Of a stretch of 53,399 nucleotides of DNA, positions 27,577 through 36,106 are shown piece after piece. The first letter of the stretch is position 1, and every line of letters starts with the position of its first letter. Source of the DNA: Neisseriaceae bacterium. Its GTDB lineage: Bacteria > Pseudomonadota > Gammaproteobacteria > Burkholderiales > UBA11063. The DNA lies in NCBI GenBank assembly GCA_947446595.1, contig CANFGS010000013.1, forward strand, positions 1-53,399, in the 5' to 3' direction. Made by a program: the position numbers and the translations under genes. The notes under the pieces were generated by a model, which saw only the letters and a program-made list of their open reading frames with translations, was not told where the DNA came from and did not search any database.

Positions 27577-27907
27577 TGCTGGAAGAACAAACATTCGTAC
27601 ACGTCTCCTGTTTGGTGAAAACATTGGCGATCGTGACATTCATCCTCCTTGCGAAGTTACCATTGAATGTCTTGGATTTACAAATGTCGCCTTCGATATA
27701 GGAGATCGTATAGTAAACGATGGTTTCATTAATATGTTGTATAAAATGACTCCATATCCTTATAAGAGGAATATTGCTGGAACTATTATCGATCCATCAG
27801 TAGTAGGTTCGACGCTTGGACTCAATATAAATGTTGATTCAGAAGGTCAGTTTATTATGGCACCTTTTAAAATTTACGCGGCGCCACTCGAGTTATTGTA
27901 TCAGTAG
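27548..27907 (+). CDS. Small ORF overlapping the RHS end, possible immunity protein or displaced toxin tail
   Basis: 119 residues in the +1 frame relative to RHS, overlapping its last 29 bases. No ribosome site stands before the ATG, and no family is recognised (key stretch CEVTIECLGFTNVAFDIGD). It ends exactly where a transposase remnant begins, so the frame is probably truncated by the insertion. Two readings: the immunity gene that normally follows an RHS toxin, coupled to its stop codon, or the original RHS C-terminus separated by a frameshift. I cannot choose between them. Confidence 0.45.
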   Translation: MSSYLKDIYSAGRTNIRTRLLFGENIGDRDIHPPCEVTIECLGFTNVAFDIGDRIVNDGFINMLYKMTPYPYKRNIAGTIIDPSVVGSTLGLNINVDSEGQFIMAPFKIYAAPLELLYQ

Positions 27908-28100
27908 TTCAAGATATATTGTTGAACGCATTAATGCAACAATCAAGAATAGCTTTAAATTTGTTAGAGCAAAATATATAGGTTTAGAAAAAGTTAAAAA
28001 TCAAGCATTATTAGTTGCTGTGGCTCATAATTTGCTTAGAGCAGCAAATAAAATTAGTGTTGAAATTGAGTTTTATAGGAATATAGCAAAAAATCTATAA
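27903..28100 (+). pseudogene. DDE transposase C-terminal remnant (IS5/IS1182-like)
   Basis: The frame from about 27903 to the stop at 28098-28100 encodes SSRYIVERINATIKNSFKF and then KVKNQALLVAVAHNLLRAAN, the end of DDE_Tnp_1-type transposases, including the catalytic Glu helix (YxVER). The N-terminal two thirds, with the first two Asp residues, are missing. It begins at the end of the small ORF behind RHS and runs into the reverse-strand ISAs1 fragment, so it is a decayed relic. Confidence 0.7.
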
Positions 28101-28372
28101 AATGTATTTTTTGACGGTACCCCATATTTATACGGAAAAAAACTTCTCAAAATTTCTAATTTTAATTTACCATACTCCACTAAATCTCCCCAGCTATCAG
28201 CTCCGCACACTATTGCACATATGGTGGTTAATAATATCTCGCTGGCTTGGTGCTTTGTGTTTCCTCCTGGCATTCGAGGATCATCTATCTCTGCAAAATA
28301 ATCTAAAAAAATGGCTGCTTTTTTATCTTTTAGTTCTATCTTACACTCTCCAAAAAAATATTTAAGACTCAA
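28073..28372 (-). pseudogene. ISAs1-family transposase N-terminal fragment
   Basis: About 99 residues on the minus strand. AIFLDYFAEIDDPRMPGGNT, ILLTTICAIVCGADSW and YGVPSKNTFYRFFA are the conserved N-terminal domain of ISAs1/H-repeat transposases (DDE_Tnp_1-associated). The catalytic C-terminal part is absent; the frame breaks where it meets the other transposase relic. H-repeat elements of this family are classic neighbours of rhs genes in E. coli, so finding one behind an RHS gene here is in character. Confidence 0.75.
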
Positions 28373-28408
28373 GATTACCTTATATTTATCTCATTTCGAC
28401 AACTTTTT

Positions 28409-28424
28409 GAATGGGGCAGCCCTG
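28409..28424 (-). repeat. Probable terminal inverted repeat of the ISAs1 remnant
   Basis: Reading the minus strand from 28424, the sequence CAGGGCTGCCCCATTC lies 37 bases before the transposase ATG, the expected position and CAGGG-type start for an ISAs1-family end. The partner end is gone with the rest of the element, so no target duplication can be checked. Confidence 0.5.
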
Positions 28425-28649
28425 CTAATTATACTTCATTAGTATTTTTCTTTGAAATATACAATTCTCCTTAATACATGACAGAAAATAAAAAAGGCTT
28501 TGTGTATGAGTTACTTACCTATAGTGATCAAATGCAAAAAATTAATTACTTATAATGCAGCAAGATAATTTTCATAAATTATTCTTCAAAAAGCCCTAAG
28601 ACAAAGCCCATCATTTTTATTTAATACCAAAAAATATTGTATAAAATAG
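28425..28649. other. Intergenic stretch between IS remnant and dcw promoter
   Basis: No gene is visible. It is AT-rich. GGCTTTG (28496-28502), preceded by a run of A, can pair with CAAAGCC (28602-28608) across a long loop; read on the minus strand this would be a stem followed by T residues, a weak terminator candidate shielding dcw from the IS side. Confidence 0.35.
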
Positions 28650-28679
28650 TTGACATTTGCTGTTTTTTTGTGTTACAGT
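28650..28679 (+). promoter_or_regulatory. Probable promoter of the dcw cluster (mraZ)
   Basis: A perfect -35 hexamer TTGACA (28650-28655) is followed after 18 bases by TACAGT (28674-28679), a moderate -10 match. The MraZ-binding repeats start at the end of the -10, so MraZ bound there would block initiation. Confidence 0.6.
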
Positions 28680-28713
28680 GGGGTATTATGGTAAAAAGTG
28701 TTGTATTGTGGGG
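28679..28713 (+). promoter_or_regulatory. mraZ: MraZ operator: four TGGGG-like repeats at 10-bp spacing
   Basis: TGGGG (28679), TGGTA (28689), TGTTG (28699) and TGGGG (28709) recur exactly every 10 bases, that is 5-mers separated by 5-base spacers. MraZ is known to bind direct repeats of this form upstream of its own gene and repress dcw. The outer two match best. The last repeat overlaps the mraZ ribosome-binding site (GGGGG), so binding could also affect the leader region. Confidence 0.75.
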
Positions 28714-28722
28714 GAAAAGTAA

Positions 28723-29166
28723 ATGTTTGGTGGGGTTACACATCTAAACCTTGATCCGAAGAATCGGATTGCTATTCCGGCGCGTTATCGCGACGTATTA
28801 GCAGGTGTGCATGCCAATCATTTAACTATTACTTTAGAGTCACCTCAATGTTTGCTTTTATATCCTGAACAAACTTGGACTACAGTTCGTGAAAAAATTC
28901 AAAATTTATCTACAGGCTCACATCCACTGGTTAAAAGTTATCAACGTTTGGTACTTGGTTATGCTGAAACTATTGAAATAGATAAGGCCGGTCGGATTTT
29001 ATTGCCAGCAGGACTAAAAAAATTGGCGCATTTAGAAAAAGATGTAGTTTTGGTTGGTCTTGGCAATCGATTTGAACTCTGGGATGCTACTAATTGGCAG
29101 GTAGAAACTGAAAAAGCTTTGCAAGTATCACAGGATGAATTGGCAGGGTTATTAAATGGCCTTTGA
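28723..29166 (+). CDS. mraZ: Transcriptional regulator MraZ
   Basis: 147 residues. Two AbrB-like half-domains each carry the DxxxR signature: DPKNRIAIPARYR (from residue 11) and DKAGRILLPAGLK (from about residue 88). MraZ forms a ring-shaped oligomer that binds tandem TGGG-type repeats and represses the dcw cluster. Four such repeats stand directly before the gene. It overlaps the long reading of rsmH, so the two are co-translated. Confidence 0.95.
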   Translation: MFGGVTHLNLDPKNRIAIPARYRDVLAGVHANHLTITLESPQCLLLYPEQTWTTVREKIQNLSTGSHPLVKSYQRLVLGYAETIEIDKAGRILLPAGLKKLAHLEKDVVLVGLGNRFELWDATNWQVETEKALQVSQDELAGLLNGL

Positions 29167-29182
29167 GAAGGGCGGTTATAAA

Positions 29183-30079
29183 ATGTTACATTACCCGGTT
29201 TTGCTTAAAGAATCAGTTGATTTATTAAATATTAAACCTGATGGTTTGTATATAGATGGCACTTTTGGACGTGGTGGACATACTAAAGAGATTTTGTCAA
29301 GACTGAGTACTAATGGTCGTTTAATAGCTTTTGATAAAGATATAGAAGCAATTAATTACGGGCAAGAAAATATAAATGATAGCCGATTGACATTAATACA
29401 TGATAGTTTTGCGAATATTCATAAATATATAGTTGATAAGGTTGATGGGGTTTTGTTGGATTTGGGCGTTTCAAGCCCACAATTAGATACTAAGGAACGT
29501 GGATTTAGCCATAGGTTTGAAGCCACTCTCGATATGAGAATGGATAATACCAAAGGACAAAGTGCTCATGAATGGATTAATACAGTTGATGAGGCTACTT
29601 TGGCTGATGTTTTATGGCGTTATGGTGAGGAGAAATTCTCAAGAAAAATTGCCAAAAACATAATAAATGCTAGAAATGAAGAGGCGCTAACAACAACAAG
29701 CTTGCTTTCTAAAGTAATTAGTAATGGGATGCCATTTATAGAAAAAGGTCAACATCCGGCAACAAGATCCTTTCAGGCAATACGAATTTTTATTAATAAT
29801 GAACTTGGAGATTTGGAACAGATTTTAGATACGATACCTAAATATTTAAATCCCCTTGGGAGAGTGGTTGTAATTAGTTTTCATTCTTTAGAAGATAGAA
29901 TAGTTAAAACAAAGTTTAATGAACTCTCTGTAGAGGAGAAACTACCAAAATGGATCAACAAGCAAGTTGATGCCCCAGAGTTTAGGGTTATAGCAAAAAA
30001 AATTAAGGCTAGCTTATATGAGACAGAACAAAATAATCGTAGTCGCAGTGCGGTTTTAAGATGTTTGGAAAAGATATAG
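29183..30079 (+). CDS. rsmH: 16S rRNA (cytosine-1402 N4)-methyltransferase
   Basis: 298 residues from the ATG at 29183, which has GAAGGGCGG upstream and gives the usual start MLHYPVLLKESV. An ATG at 29156 lies inside mraZ and lacks support. SAM site DGTFGRGGHTKEIL; other family blocks are DLGVSSPQLDTKERGFSHR, RSFQAIRIFINNEL and VISFHSLEDRIVK. RsmH methylates C1402 in the ribosomal P site, fine-tuning start-codon selection. Second gene of dcw, as in most proteobacteria. Confidence 0.95.
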   Translation: MLHYPVLLKESVDLLNIKPDGLYIDGTFGRGGHTKEILSRLSTNGRLIAFDKDIEAINYGQENINDSRLTLIHDSFANIHKYIVDKVDGVLLDLGVSSPQLDTKERGFSHRFEATLDMRMDNTKGQSAHEWINTVDEATLADVLWRYGEEKFSRKIAKNIINARNEEALTTTSLLSKVISNGMPFIEKGQHPATRSFQAIRIFINNELGDLEQILDTIPKYLNPLGRVVVISFHSLEDRIVKTKFNELSVEEKLPKWINKQVDAPEFRVIAKKIKASLYETEQNNRSRSAVLRCLEKI

Positions 30080-30082
30080 TTT

Positions 30083-30343
30083 ATGATTAGAGTTATTAAT
30101 TTATTATTGTTACTAGTAGTTGTGTTTACTGCTTTTACATTAGTAAATAAAAGATTTCAATCGCGTATTGATTCAGCTAGATTAGCAGCACTTAAGAATC
30201 AAGCGGATTTTTATGATAAGGAATATACTAAGTTAGAGCTTGAGGAAGGGACTTTTTCATCTAATTTAGTATTACAGGATTTTGCAGTGCATAAACTTGG
30301 GTTGGTACAAGCAGATAAAACACATATAATAGGGGTCAAATGA
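30083..30343 (+). CDS. ftsL: Cell division protein FtsL
   Basis: 86 residues. One N-terminal membrane helix (about residues 4-20) is followed by a charged, heptad-like periplasmic segment (RIDSARLAALKNQADFYDKE), as in FtsL, which forms a coiled coil with FtsB and activates the FtsW-FtsI synthase. The sequence is weakly conserved in this family; identification rests on size, topology and position between rsmH and ftsI. Its stop overlaps the ftsI start. Confidence 0.85.
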   Translation: MIRVINLLLLLVVVFTAFTLVNKRFQSRIDSARLAALKNQADFYDKEYTKLELEEGTFSSNLVLQDFAVHKLGLVQADKTHIIGVK

Positions 30344-32070
30344 TGATAGCAAATACTGATATTCAAAAACTTTATGCTAGGTCTAGCATTGGGTTTTCAA
30401 GTCGCAGTAATTCTGTTCCTGTAACAGATAGTGCGTTTGGTAGGATTAAAGTGGTAAATTTCATCGCTCTAATATTAACTAGCTTAGTTATATTTCGCCT
30501 GGTTTATATGAATACATTTAATACCATGTTTTTAGCAAAACAAATGAGTTCACGAATTGAGCGTATGGTGAAAGTTATTGCTATGCGTGGTACTATTGTA
30601 GATAGAAACGGTAGCCCATTAGCAGTTAGTACACCTGTTGACTCTATTTGGGTTGATCCTACAGAATTAGACAATCTATCTGCTTCACAGTTGAAACAAA
30701 TTGCGGCTATTTTGCATATGTCAGTTAATGATCTAAATTCAAAATTAAATCAAAAAAATAAAACCTTCGTGTATGTAAAACGTGAAGTTAGCCCTGAACA
30801 AGCAAATAAGATAAAGGATTTAAATATTGATGGTATCTATAGTATTCAAGAATTTAAGCGTTATTATCCCAATGGGGAAGTAACTGCTCATGTGGTTGGG
30901 TTTAATAATGTAGATGACCATGGGATTGATGGTATTGAATATGCTAAAAATAAAGAATTAATTGGTACTGATGGTTCACACCAGATTCTTCGTGATAGAC
31001 AAGGTAATGTTGTTGAAGATTTAGGAAGTACTAAAGTTGCACAAGATGGACAAACAGTAAGCCTATCAATTGATAATCGAATTCAATATATAGCATATGC
31101 TGCAGTTAAAGCACAAGTAGAAAAAGTTCATGCTAAGGCAGGATCTGCTGTTGTACTTGATGCCAAAACTGGCGAAGTGCTATCTATGGTTAATTATCCT
31201 ACATATAACCCCAATAATCGTAATGGTGTTAGTCCAGATATGCTAAAAAATCGGGCCATAACCAATGTCTATGATCCTGGTTCTATTATGAAACCAATAG
31301 TTATAGCTAAAGCTTTGGATGATAAAGTAGTTACTCCGCAAACGATTATTAATACTCATCCATATTCAGTTGGGCCAAAATTAATTAAAGATGACGAACC
31401 GTTCGCACAATTAAGTGTAGAAGATGTATTAATTCGTTCATCTGATATTGGTACTTCAAAGATAGCTCTTAAATATCAACCTGAAGTTTTGTATGATTAC
31501 TATCGTAGCGTTGGCTTGGGTGGTAAACTAAATACTGGGTTTCCTGGAGAGACCAATGGTCTTTTATTAAACTGGAAAAAATGGCATCCTATAGATCAGG
31601 CGCTTAATTCGTTTGGTTATGGGATATCTGTAAGTTTATTACAAATGGCTCATGCATACACGGAGTTTACTAATGAAGGATGTGTTTTACCAGTTAGCTT
31701 TTATAAAGATAATGGTTCTGGTAAATCACAATGCCAACAAGTTATTAAACCTAAAACAGCTGATTTAGTTCGTGAGATATTAGCAAAAAACACCGTAAAA
31801 GGTACTGGGCAAAATGCGCAGTTAGCTGATTATACAGCCGGTGGTAAGACAGGAACTGCTCAAAAAATTGTAAATGGACATTATAGTAATCATGATCATA
31901 TAGCATCATTTGTAGGTTTTGCACCAGCAGTGAACCCTAAAATTATAGTTGCAGTGATGGTTGAGTCTCCAAAAACATCATATTATGGTGCGGCTGTTGC
32001 TGCTCCTGTATTTAGTCAAATAGCAGGGCCAACATTACATATTTTAGGTGTGCATCCAGACCGTCAATAA
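30340..32070 (+). CDS. ftsI: Septal peptidoglycan transpeptidase FtsI (PBP3)
   Basis: 576 residues. A short cytoplasmic tail and one membrane helix (about 38-58) are followed by the pedestal domain (RGTIVDRNG) and the transpeptidase domain. Active-site serine Ser315 is in SIMK, and KTG is at 503-505 in GGKTGTAQK. The second motif, normally SxN, reads Ser367-Ser368-Asp369. The enzyme cross-links septal peptidoglycan with FtsW. Adjacent ATG codons at 30340 and 30343 overlap the ftsL stop. A hairpin lies between this gene and murE. Confidence 0.95.
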   Translation: MMIANTDIQKLYARSSIGFSSRSNSVPVTDSAFGRIKVVNFIALILTSLVIFRLVYMNTFNTMFLAKQMSSRIERMVKVIAMRGTIVDRNGSPLAVSTPVDSIWVDPTELDNLSASQLKQIAAILHMSVNDLNSKLNQKNKTFVYVKREVSPEQANKIKDLNIDGIYSIQEFKRYYPNGEVTAHVVGFNNVDDHGIDGIEYAKNKELIGTDGSHQILRDRQGNVVEDLGSTKVAQDGQTVSLSIDNRIQYIAYAAVKAQVEKVHAKAGSAVVLDAKTGEVLSMVNYPTYNPNNRNGVSPDMLKNRAITNVYDPGSIMKPIVIAKALDDKVVTPQTIINTHPYSVGPKLIKDDEPFAQLSVEDVLIRSSDIGTSKIALKYQPEVLYDYYRSVGLGGKLNTGFPGETNGLLLNWKKWHPIDQALNSFGYGISVSLLQMAHAYTEFTNEGCVLPVSFYKDNGSGKSQCQQVIKPKTADLVREILAKNTVKGTGQNAQLADYTAGGKTGTAQKIVNGHYSNHDHIASFVGFAPAVNPKIIVAVMVESPKTSYYGAAVAAPVFSQIAGPTLHILGVHPDRQ

Positions 32071-32089
32071 ATTTGAGACTTCTTGTCTA

Positions 32090-32132
32090 GCTTCGGTTAC
32101 AATATACTACGCAAAAGTTTAGTAGCCGAAGC
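32090..32132 (+). other. Stem-loop between ftsI and murE
   Basis: GCTTCGGTTAC (32090-32100) pairs with GTAGCCGAAGC (32122-32132) over 11 bp with one G-U pair and a 21-base loop. No T-run follows, so it is not a standard terminator. The interval is the largest gap inside this dcw cluster (83 bases). The structure could be an mRNA processing or stability element, or an attenuator setting the ftsI:murE ratio. Confidence 0.5.
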
Positions 32133-32153
32133 AACATGGTATAGGGATATAAT

Positions 32154-33617
32154 ATGTTTAGTAAAAATAGTCAAATTAGTCAAATTACACTAACCCAGTT
32201 AATCAGGGAACTGGGTTCTTTACTTTGTACTTGTGATTTAGAATTTGATAGTAGAAGTATTAGCACTAATAGTATTTTCTGTGCATATCCTGGTGTGAGT
32301 GTTGATGGACGAGATTATATTGAAGATGCTATTAAAAAAGGAGCTAAATTTATCCTCTGGGAAAAAGGTATTGATTTTAATTACCCTATACCTAATTTTG
32401 GTGTTGATAATCTAAAACATTATGTGGGACTATTAGCTAGTATAAAGCATAATAATCATTTAGCAAAAGTAATTGGCGTAACTGGCACTAATGGTAAAAC
32501 ATCTATTGCCACGTGGATATCACAAGTATATACTTTAAATGGTAAAAAAGCTGGAATAATAGGTACTACAGGTGCCGGAGTTTACCCTGATACTACCTAC
32601 AATAATGCAACTACTCCTGATCCACTGACGCTACAGCAATTGATTTCTGATTTTTCCAAGAAAAATATTGATGTATTAACTATGGAGGTGTCATCTCATT
32701 CTCTACATCAAGGCCGAGTTAATGGCATCAAATATACTACAGCAATATTTACTAATCTTACATTAGATCATCTAGATTATCATCATGATATGGAGAGCTA
32801 TTATCAGGCAAAACGTGATTTATTTTTTTGGCATGATTTGACTAATGCAATTATCAATACTGACGATGAATATGGAAAACGACTATTTGATGAATTAAAA
32901 GCCAAAGAAGAGGTGCAGCTAATTGATTATGGAATTAATAGTGGTACTCTTAGGGCAAGTGATATTATTATTGATCTATCTGGAATGAGGTTTAACCTAA
33001 ATTATAATAATGAAGTTGTGCCAACTAAGGTATCTGTAATTGGACGATTTAATATATATAACATATTAGCAGTTACTGGAGCATTAATTGTTGATGGTTA
33101 TGCCTTATCTGAAATTTCTTTGCTATTAAGTAAAATAACTCCAGTTTGTGGGCGTATGGATACGGTATCGGTTACAGGAAAACCTTTGGTTGTGGTTGAT
33201 TTTTCTCATACTCCAGATTCGCTTCTAAATGCTTTAAATACTTTACGAACTGTTGAAAATATTGGTAAATTATATTGTGTATTTGGTTGCGGCGGTAATC
33301 GCGATAGTAGTAAACGCCCAATTATGGGTAATATAGCAACCAAAATAGCTGATTATGTTATTGTAACTTCGGATAATCCACGTTTTGAAGATCCAGATGA
33401 AATTATTAAACAAATTATCTCTGGTATAAAAAGTGATAATTTCATATCAATTTCAGATAGAACATCTGCAATAGAATATGCAATAAAAACTGCACAATTA
33501 GGAGATATAATCTTAATTGCAGGTAAAGGGCACGAAACTTATCAGGAAATTAAAGGGGTAAAATCACCGTTTTTTGATTTTGATGTTGCCAAGAAATTTT
33601 TAACTTCTAAAAATTAG
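32154..33617 (+). CDS. murE: UDP-MurNAc-L-Ala-D-Glu:meso-diaminopimelate ligase
   Basis: 487 residues. P-loop GVTGTNGKTSIATW near residue 110 and the late GKGHETYQEI block are Mur ligase marks. SDNPRFEDP near residue 407 has the DNPR motif of meso-DAP-specific enzymes, indicating Gram-negative-type peptidoglycan. It adds the third residue of the stem peptide in the cytoplasm using ATP. AGGG precedes the ATG. It is separated from ftsI by a hairpin-containing gap and followed closely by murF. Confidence 0.95.
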   Translation: MFSKNSQISQITLTQLIRELGSLLCTCDLEFDSRSISTNSIFCAYPGVSVDGRDYIEDAIKKGAKFILWEKGIDFNYPIPNFGVDNLKHYVGLLASIKHNNHLAKVIGVTGTNGKTSIATWISQVYTLNGKKAGIIGTTGAGVYPDTTYNNATTPDPLTLQQLISDFSKKNIDVLTMEVSSHSLHQGRVNGIKYTTAIFTNLTLDHLDYHHDMESYYQAKRDLFFWHDLTNAIINTDDEYGKRLFDELKAKEEVQLIDYGINSGTLRASDIIIDLSGMRFNLNYNNEVVPTKVSVIGRFNIYNILAVTGALIVDGYALSEISLLLSKITPVCGRMDTVSVTGKPLVVVDFSHTPDSLLNALNTLRTVENIGKLYCVFGCGGNRDSSKRPIMGNIATKIADYVIVTSDNPRFEDPDEIIKQIISGIKSDNFISISDRTSAIEYAIKTAQLGDIILIAGKGHETYQEIKGVKSPFFDFDVAKKFLTSKN

Positions 33618-33628
33618 GATAGGTAAAT

Positions 33629-34990
33629 ATGAATTTAACCTTAAAAGAAATAGCATTAATGTCAGGGGGAACCTTGAGTGTGGGTTCTAATTTATCACTA
33701 TCTTTTGATAATGTAGTAATTGATAGTCGAATAGCTAAAGATAAATCTTTATTAGTTGCAATAAAGGGAGACAAGAGCGATGGGCATGATTTTGTAGCTA
33801 ATGTTGTAACTAAATTTGAGGCTGGAGCTTTGGTTAATAAAAGCTATTATGAATCAACGTTATCTAGCATAAAAGTTCTACCCAATTTAATATTAGTTGA
33901 TGATACTATTAAGGCTCTAGGATTACTTGCCAAAAATTATCGTGAAACTCTTACTATAACTATTGTTGGAATTACTGGTAGTAATGGAAAAACAACGGTT
34001 AAAGAAATGCTAAATTCAATTTGTGAAAGTGAATTTGGAGTTGGTAATGTTTTAGCAACAGAGGGTAACTTAAATAATCATATTGGTATGCCATTAACTC
34101 TTCTTAAGATAAAACCAAAGCATAAAGTGGCAATTATAGAAATGGGTATGAATCATAGTGGAGAACTTACATACTTATCTAATATAGCCAAACCAAATAT
34201 TGCAACTATTAATAATATAATGTTGGCACATGCTGGTCATTTTAATGATTTGGAAGATATTGCAAAAGCCAAAGGTGAAATTTTTAGTGGATTAATGGAC
34301 GATGGAGTAGCGTATATCAATCAAAGTTCACCGTATCAAGACTTATGGCGGGAGCATCCTGGTAAAAATACATATTTTGGTAAGCCAGGAAGTATTTGTT
34401 ATATCAAGTATAGCGATACGGGTAGCAAATTTACGCTTGATGGAGCACTTGGTGAAATTAATTGTGAACTAAAGGTTTTGGGTGACCATAATAAATTAAA
34501 CGCTATGACAGCAGCAACTCTTGCAATAGCTCTTCATTGTAGTAGCAAAAATATTCAACAGGGGTTAAATAATTATAAAGGTTATAAAGGCCGCTTGGAG
34601 AGGAAAGAGGCTTTTAATGGTGCATTAATAATAGATGATAGCTATAATGCTAATCCAGATTCGGTAAAAGCAGCAATTTTAGCTATAAAAGATTTACCGA
34701 AACCACATTGGTTTGTCTTTGCTGATCTGGGAGAGCTGGGTAAGTTTTCTAAAGACTCCCATGCTGAGATTGCAGATTTTGCTATACAAAGCGGTATAGA
34801 CTGTTTGTTAAGTTATGGGGAAGTGTCCAAAATAACACATTCTGTATTTAAAGGCCCTAAAATGCATTTTACTAGTATTGAAGATATAGTAAAATATTGT
34901 TATGAGCATTTACCAAAATCTGCTACTTTACTGGTTAAGGGGTCTAATTCTATGAATTTGGCTGGTTTTGTTTCTAAAATAGTTAAATAG
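33629..34990 (+). CDS. murF: UDP-MurNAc-tripeptide:D-Ala-D-Ala ligase
   Basis: 453 residues. N-terminal substrate domain with VIDSR near residue 31, P-loop GITGSNGKTTVKEM near residue 114, EMGMNHSGEL typical of MurF, and DDSYNANPDS in the C-terminal domain. It joins D-Ala-D-Ala to the tripeptide precursor, the last cytoplasmic stem-peptide step. It lies 11 bases after murE and 8 before mraY. Confidence 0.95.
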   Translation: MNLTLKEIALMSGGTLSVGSNLSLSFDNVVIDSRIAKDKSLLVAIKGDKSDGHDFVANVVTKFEAGALVNKSYYESTLSSIKVLPNLILVDDTIKALGLLAKNYRETLTITIVGITGSNGKTTVKEMLNSICESEFGVGNVLATEGNLNNHIGMPLTLLKIKPKHKVAIIEMGMNHSGELTYLSNIAKPNIATINNIMLAHAGHFNDLEDIAKAKGEIFSGLMDDGVAYINQSSPYQDLWREHPGKNTYFGKPGSICYIKYSDTGSKFTLDGALGEINCELKVLGDHNKLNAMTAATLAIALHCSSKNIQQGLNNYKGYKGRLERKEAFNGALIIDDSYNANPDSVKAAILAIKDLPKPHWFVFADLGELGKFSKDSHAEIADFAIQSGIDCLLSYGEVSKITHSVFKGPKMHFTSIEDIVKYCYEHLPKSATLLVKGSNSMNLAGFVSKIVK

Positions 34991-34998
34991 GTATAATA

Positions 34999-36084
34999 AT
35001 GTTATTATTTCTAACACACATGCTCACAAATGTAATTGGTGCCTTTCGGGTTTTTGACTACGTATCTTTTCGTGCTTTGTCTTCATGCTTAGTCTCATTA
35101 TTTTTTTCGATACTTGTTGGTAAAAAAGTTATAAATTGGTTAATTTCACTAAAAGTTGGTCAAACAGTTAGAGATGACGGCCCACAAACTCATTTGGTAA
35201 AGACTGGTACTCCAACTATGGGTGGGGTATTGATTATATTATCAGTAACGGTTACTACTTTATTATTTGCTGATCTAACAAATCCATATATTTGGTTGTT
35301 ATTATTTGTATTAATTAGTACTGGGGGAATTGGCTTTATTGATGATTATAAAAAAATAGTCTATAAAGACCCTAAAGGTATGTCAGCACGTACTAAAATG
35401 TTGCTACAAACTTCAATTGCATTAATAGTTGCTGTGGTTTTATTATATGTAATTAAATTACCTAATACTACCGAAATAGTGATTCCATTTTCTAAAGTAA
35501 TTACAAATCCACTTGGTATTGTTGGTTTTTTTGTGGTTACTTACTTTGTCATAGTTGGCAGCTCAAACTCGGTTAATTTGACTGATGGTTTGGATGGCTT
35601 GGTATCATTTCCGATAATCACTGTTTCTATGGGGATTGGGGTTTTTGCTTATATCGCGGGGAATAAGATATTTGCAACTTATCTATTATTACCACATATC
35701 CCAGGAAGTCATGAACTAGTTGTTTTTTGTGGTGCTTTAATTGGTTCTACATTAGGGTTTTTGTGGTTTAATGCTTATCCTGCAGAAGTATTTATGGGGG
35801 ATGTTGGGGCATTATCAATAGGTGCAACACTTGGAACCATGGCTATTATAGTGCGTCAAGAAGCTGCTTTTGCTATTATGGGTGGATTATTTGTGTTTGA
35901 AGCAATATCAGTAATGCTTCAAGTTGCGTCATATAAGCTACGTAAAAAACGAATTTTTTTGATGGCGCCAGTGCATCATCATTTTGAAATTAAGGGCTGG
36001 AAAGAAAATCAAGTAGTTGTTAGATTTTGGATTATTAGTATTATACTCCTAATAATTAGTCTATCAACTATTAAATTAAGGTAA
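34999..36084 (+). CDS. mraY: Phospho-MurNAc-pentapeptide translocase (lipid I synthase)
   Basis: 361 residues with about ten membrane helices. Active-site loops are clear: DGPQTHLVKTGTPTMGG, GFIDDYKK (paired Asp), NLTDGLDGL and APVHHHFEIKGW (the HHH motif). MraY transfers phospho-MurNAc-pentapeptide to undecaprenyl phosphate at the inner membrane, forming lipid I. Standard length and position between murF and murD. Confidence 0.96.
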   Translation: MLLFLTHMLTNVIGAFRVFDYVSFRALSSCLVSLFFSILVGKKVINWLISLKVGQTVRDDGPQTHLVKTGTPTMGGVLIILSVTVTTLLFADLTNPYIWLLLFVLISTGGIGFIDDYKKIVYKDPKGMSARTKMLLQTSIALIVAVVLLYVIKLPNTTEIVIPFSKVITNPLGIVGFFVVTYFVIVGSSNSVNLTDGLDGLVSFPIITVSMGIGVFAYIAGNKIFATYLLLPHIPGSHELVVFCGALIGSTLGFLWFNAYPAEVFMGDVGALSIGATLGTMAIIVRQEAAFAIMGGLFVFEAISVMLQVASYKLRKKRIFLMAPVHHHFEIKGWKENQVVVRFWIISIILLIISLSTIKLR

Positions 36085-36106
36085 GACTTTTATTTATGAG
36101 AAAAGA

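Noticed and set aside
32138-32153. TATAAT at 32148-32153 as a murE promoter
   Set aside because: It abuts the ATG, so transcription would begin inside the gene; AGGG here is better read as the ribosome site.
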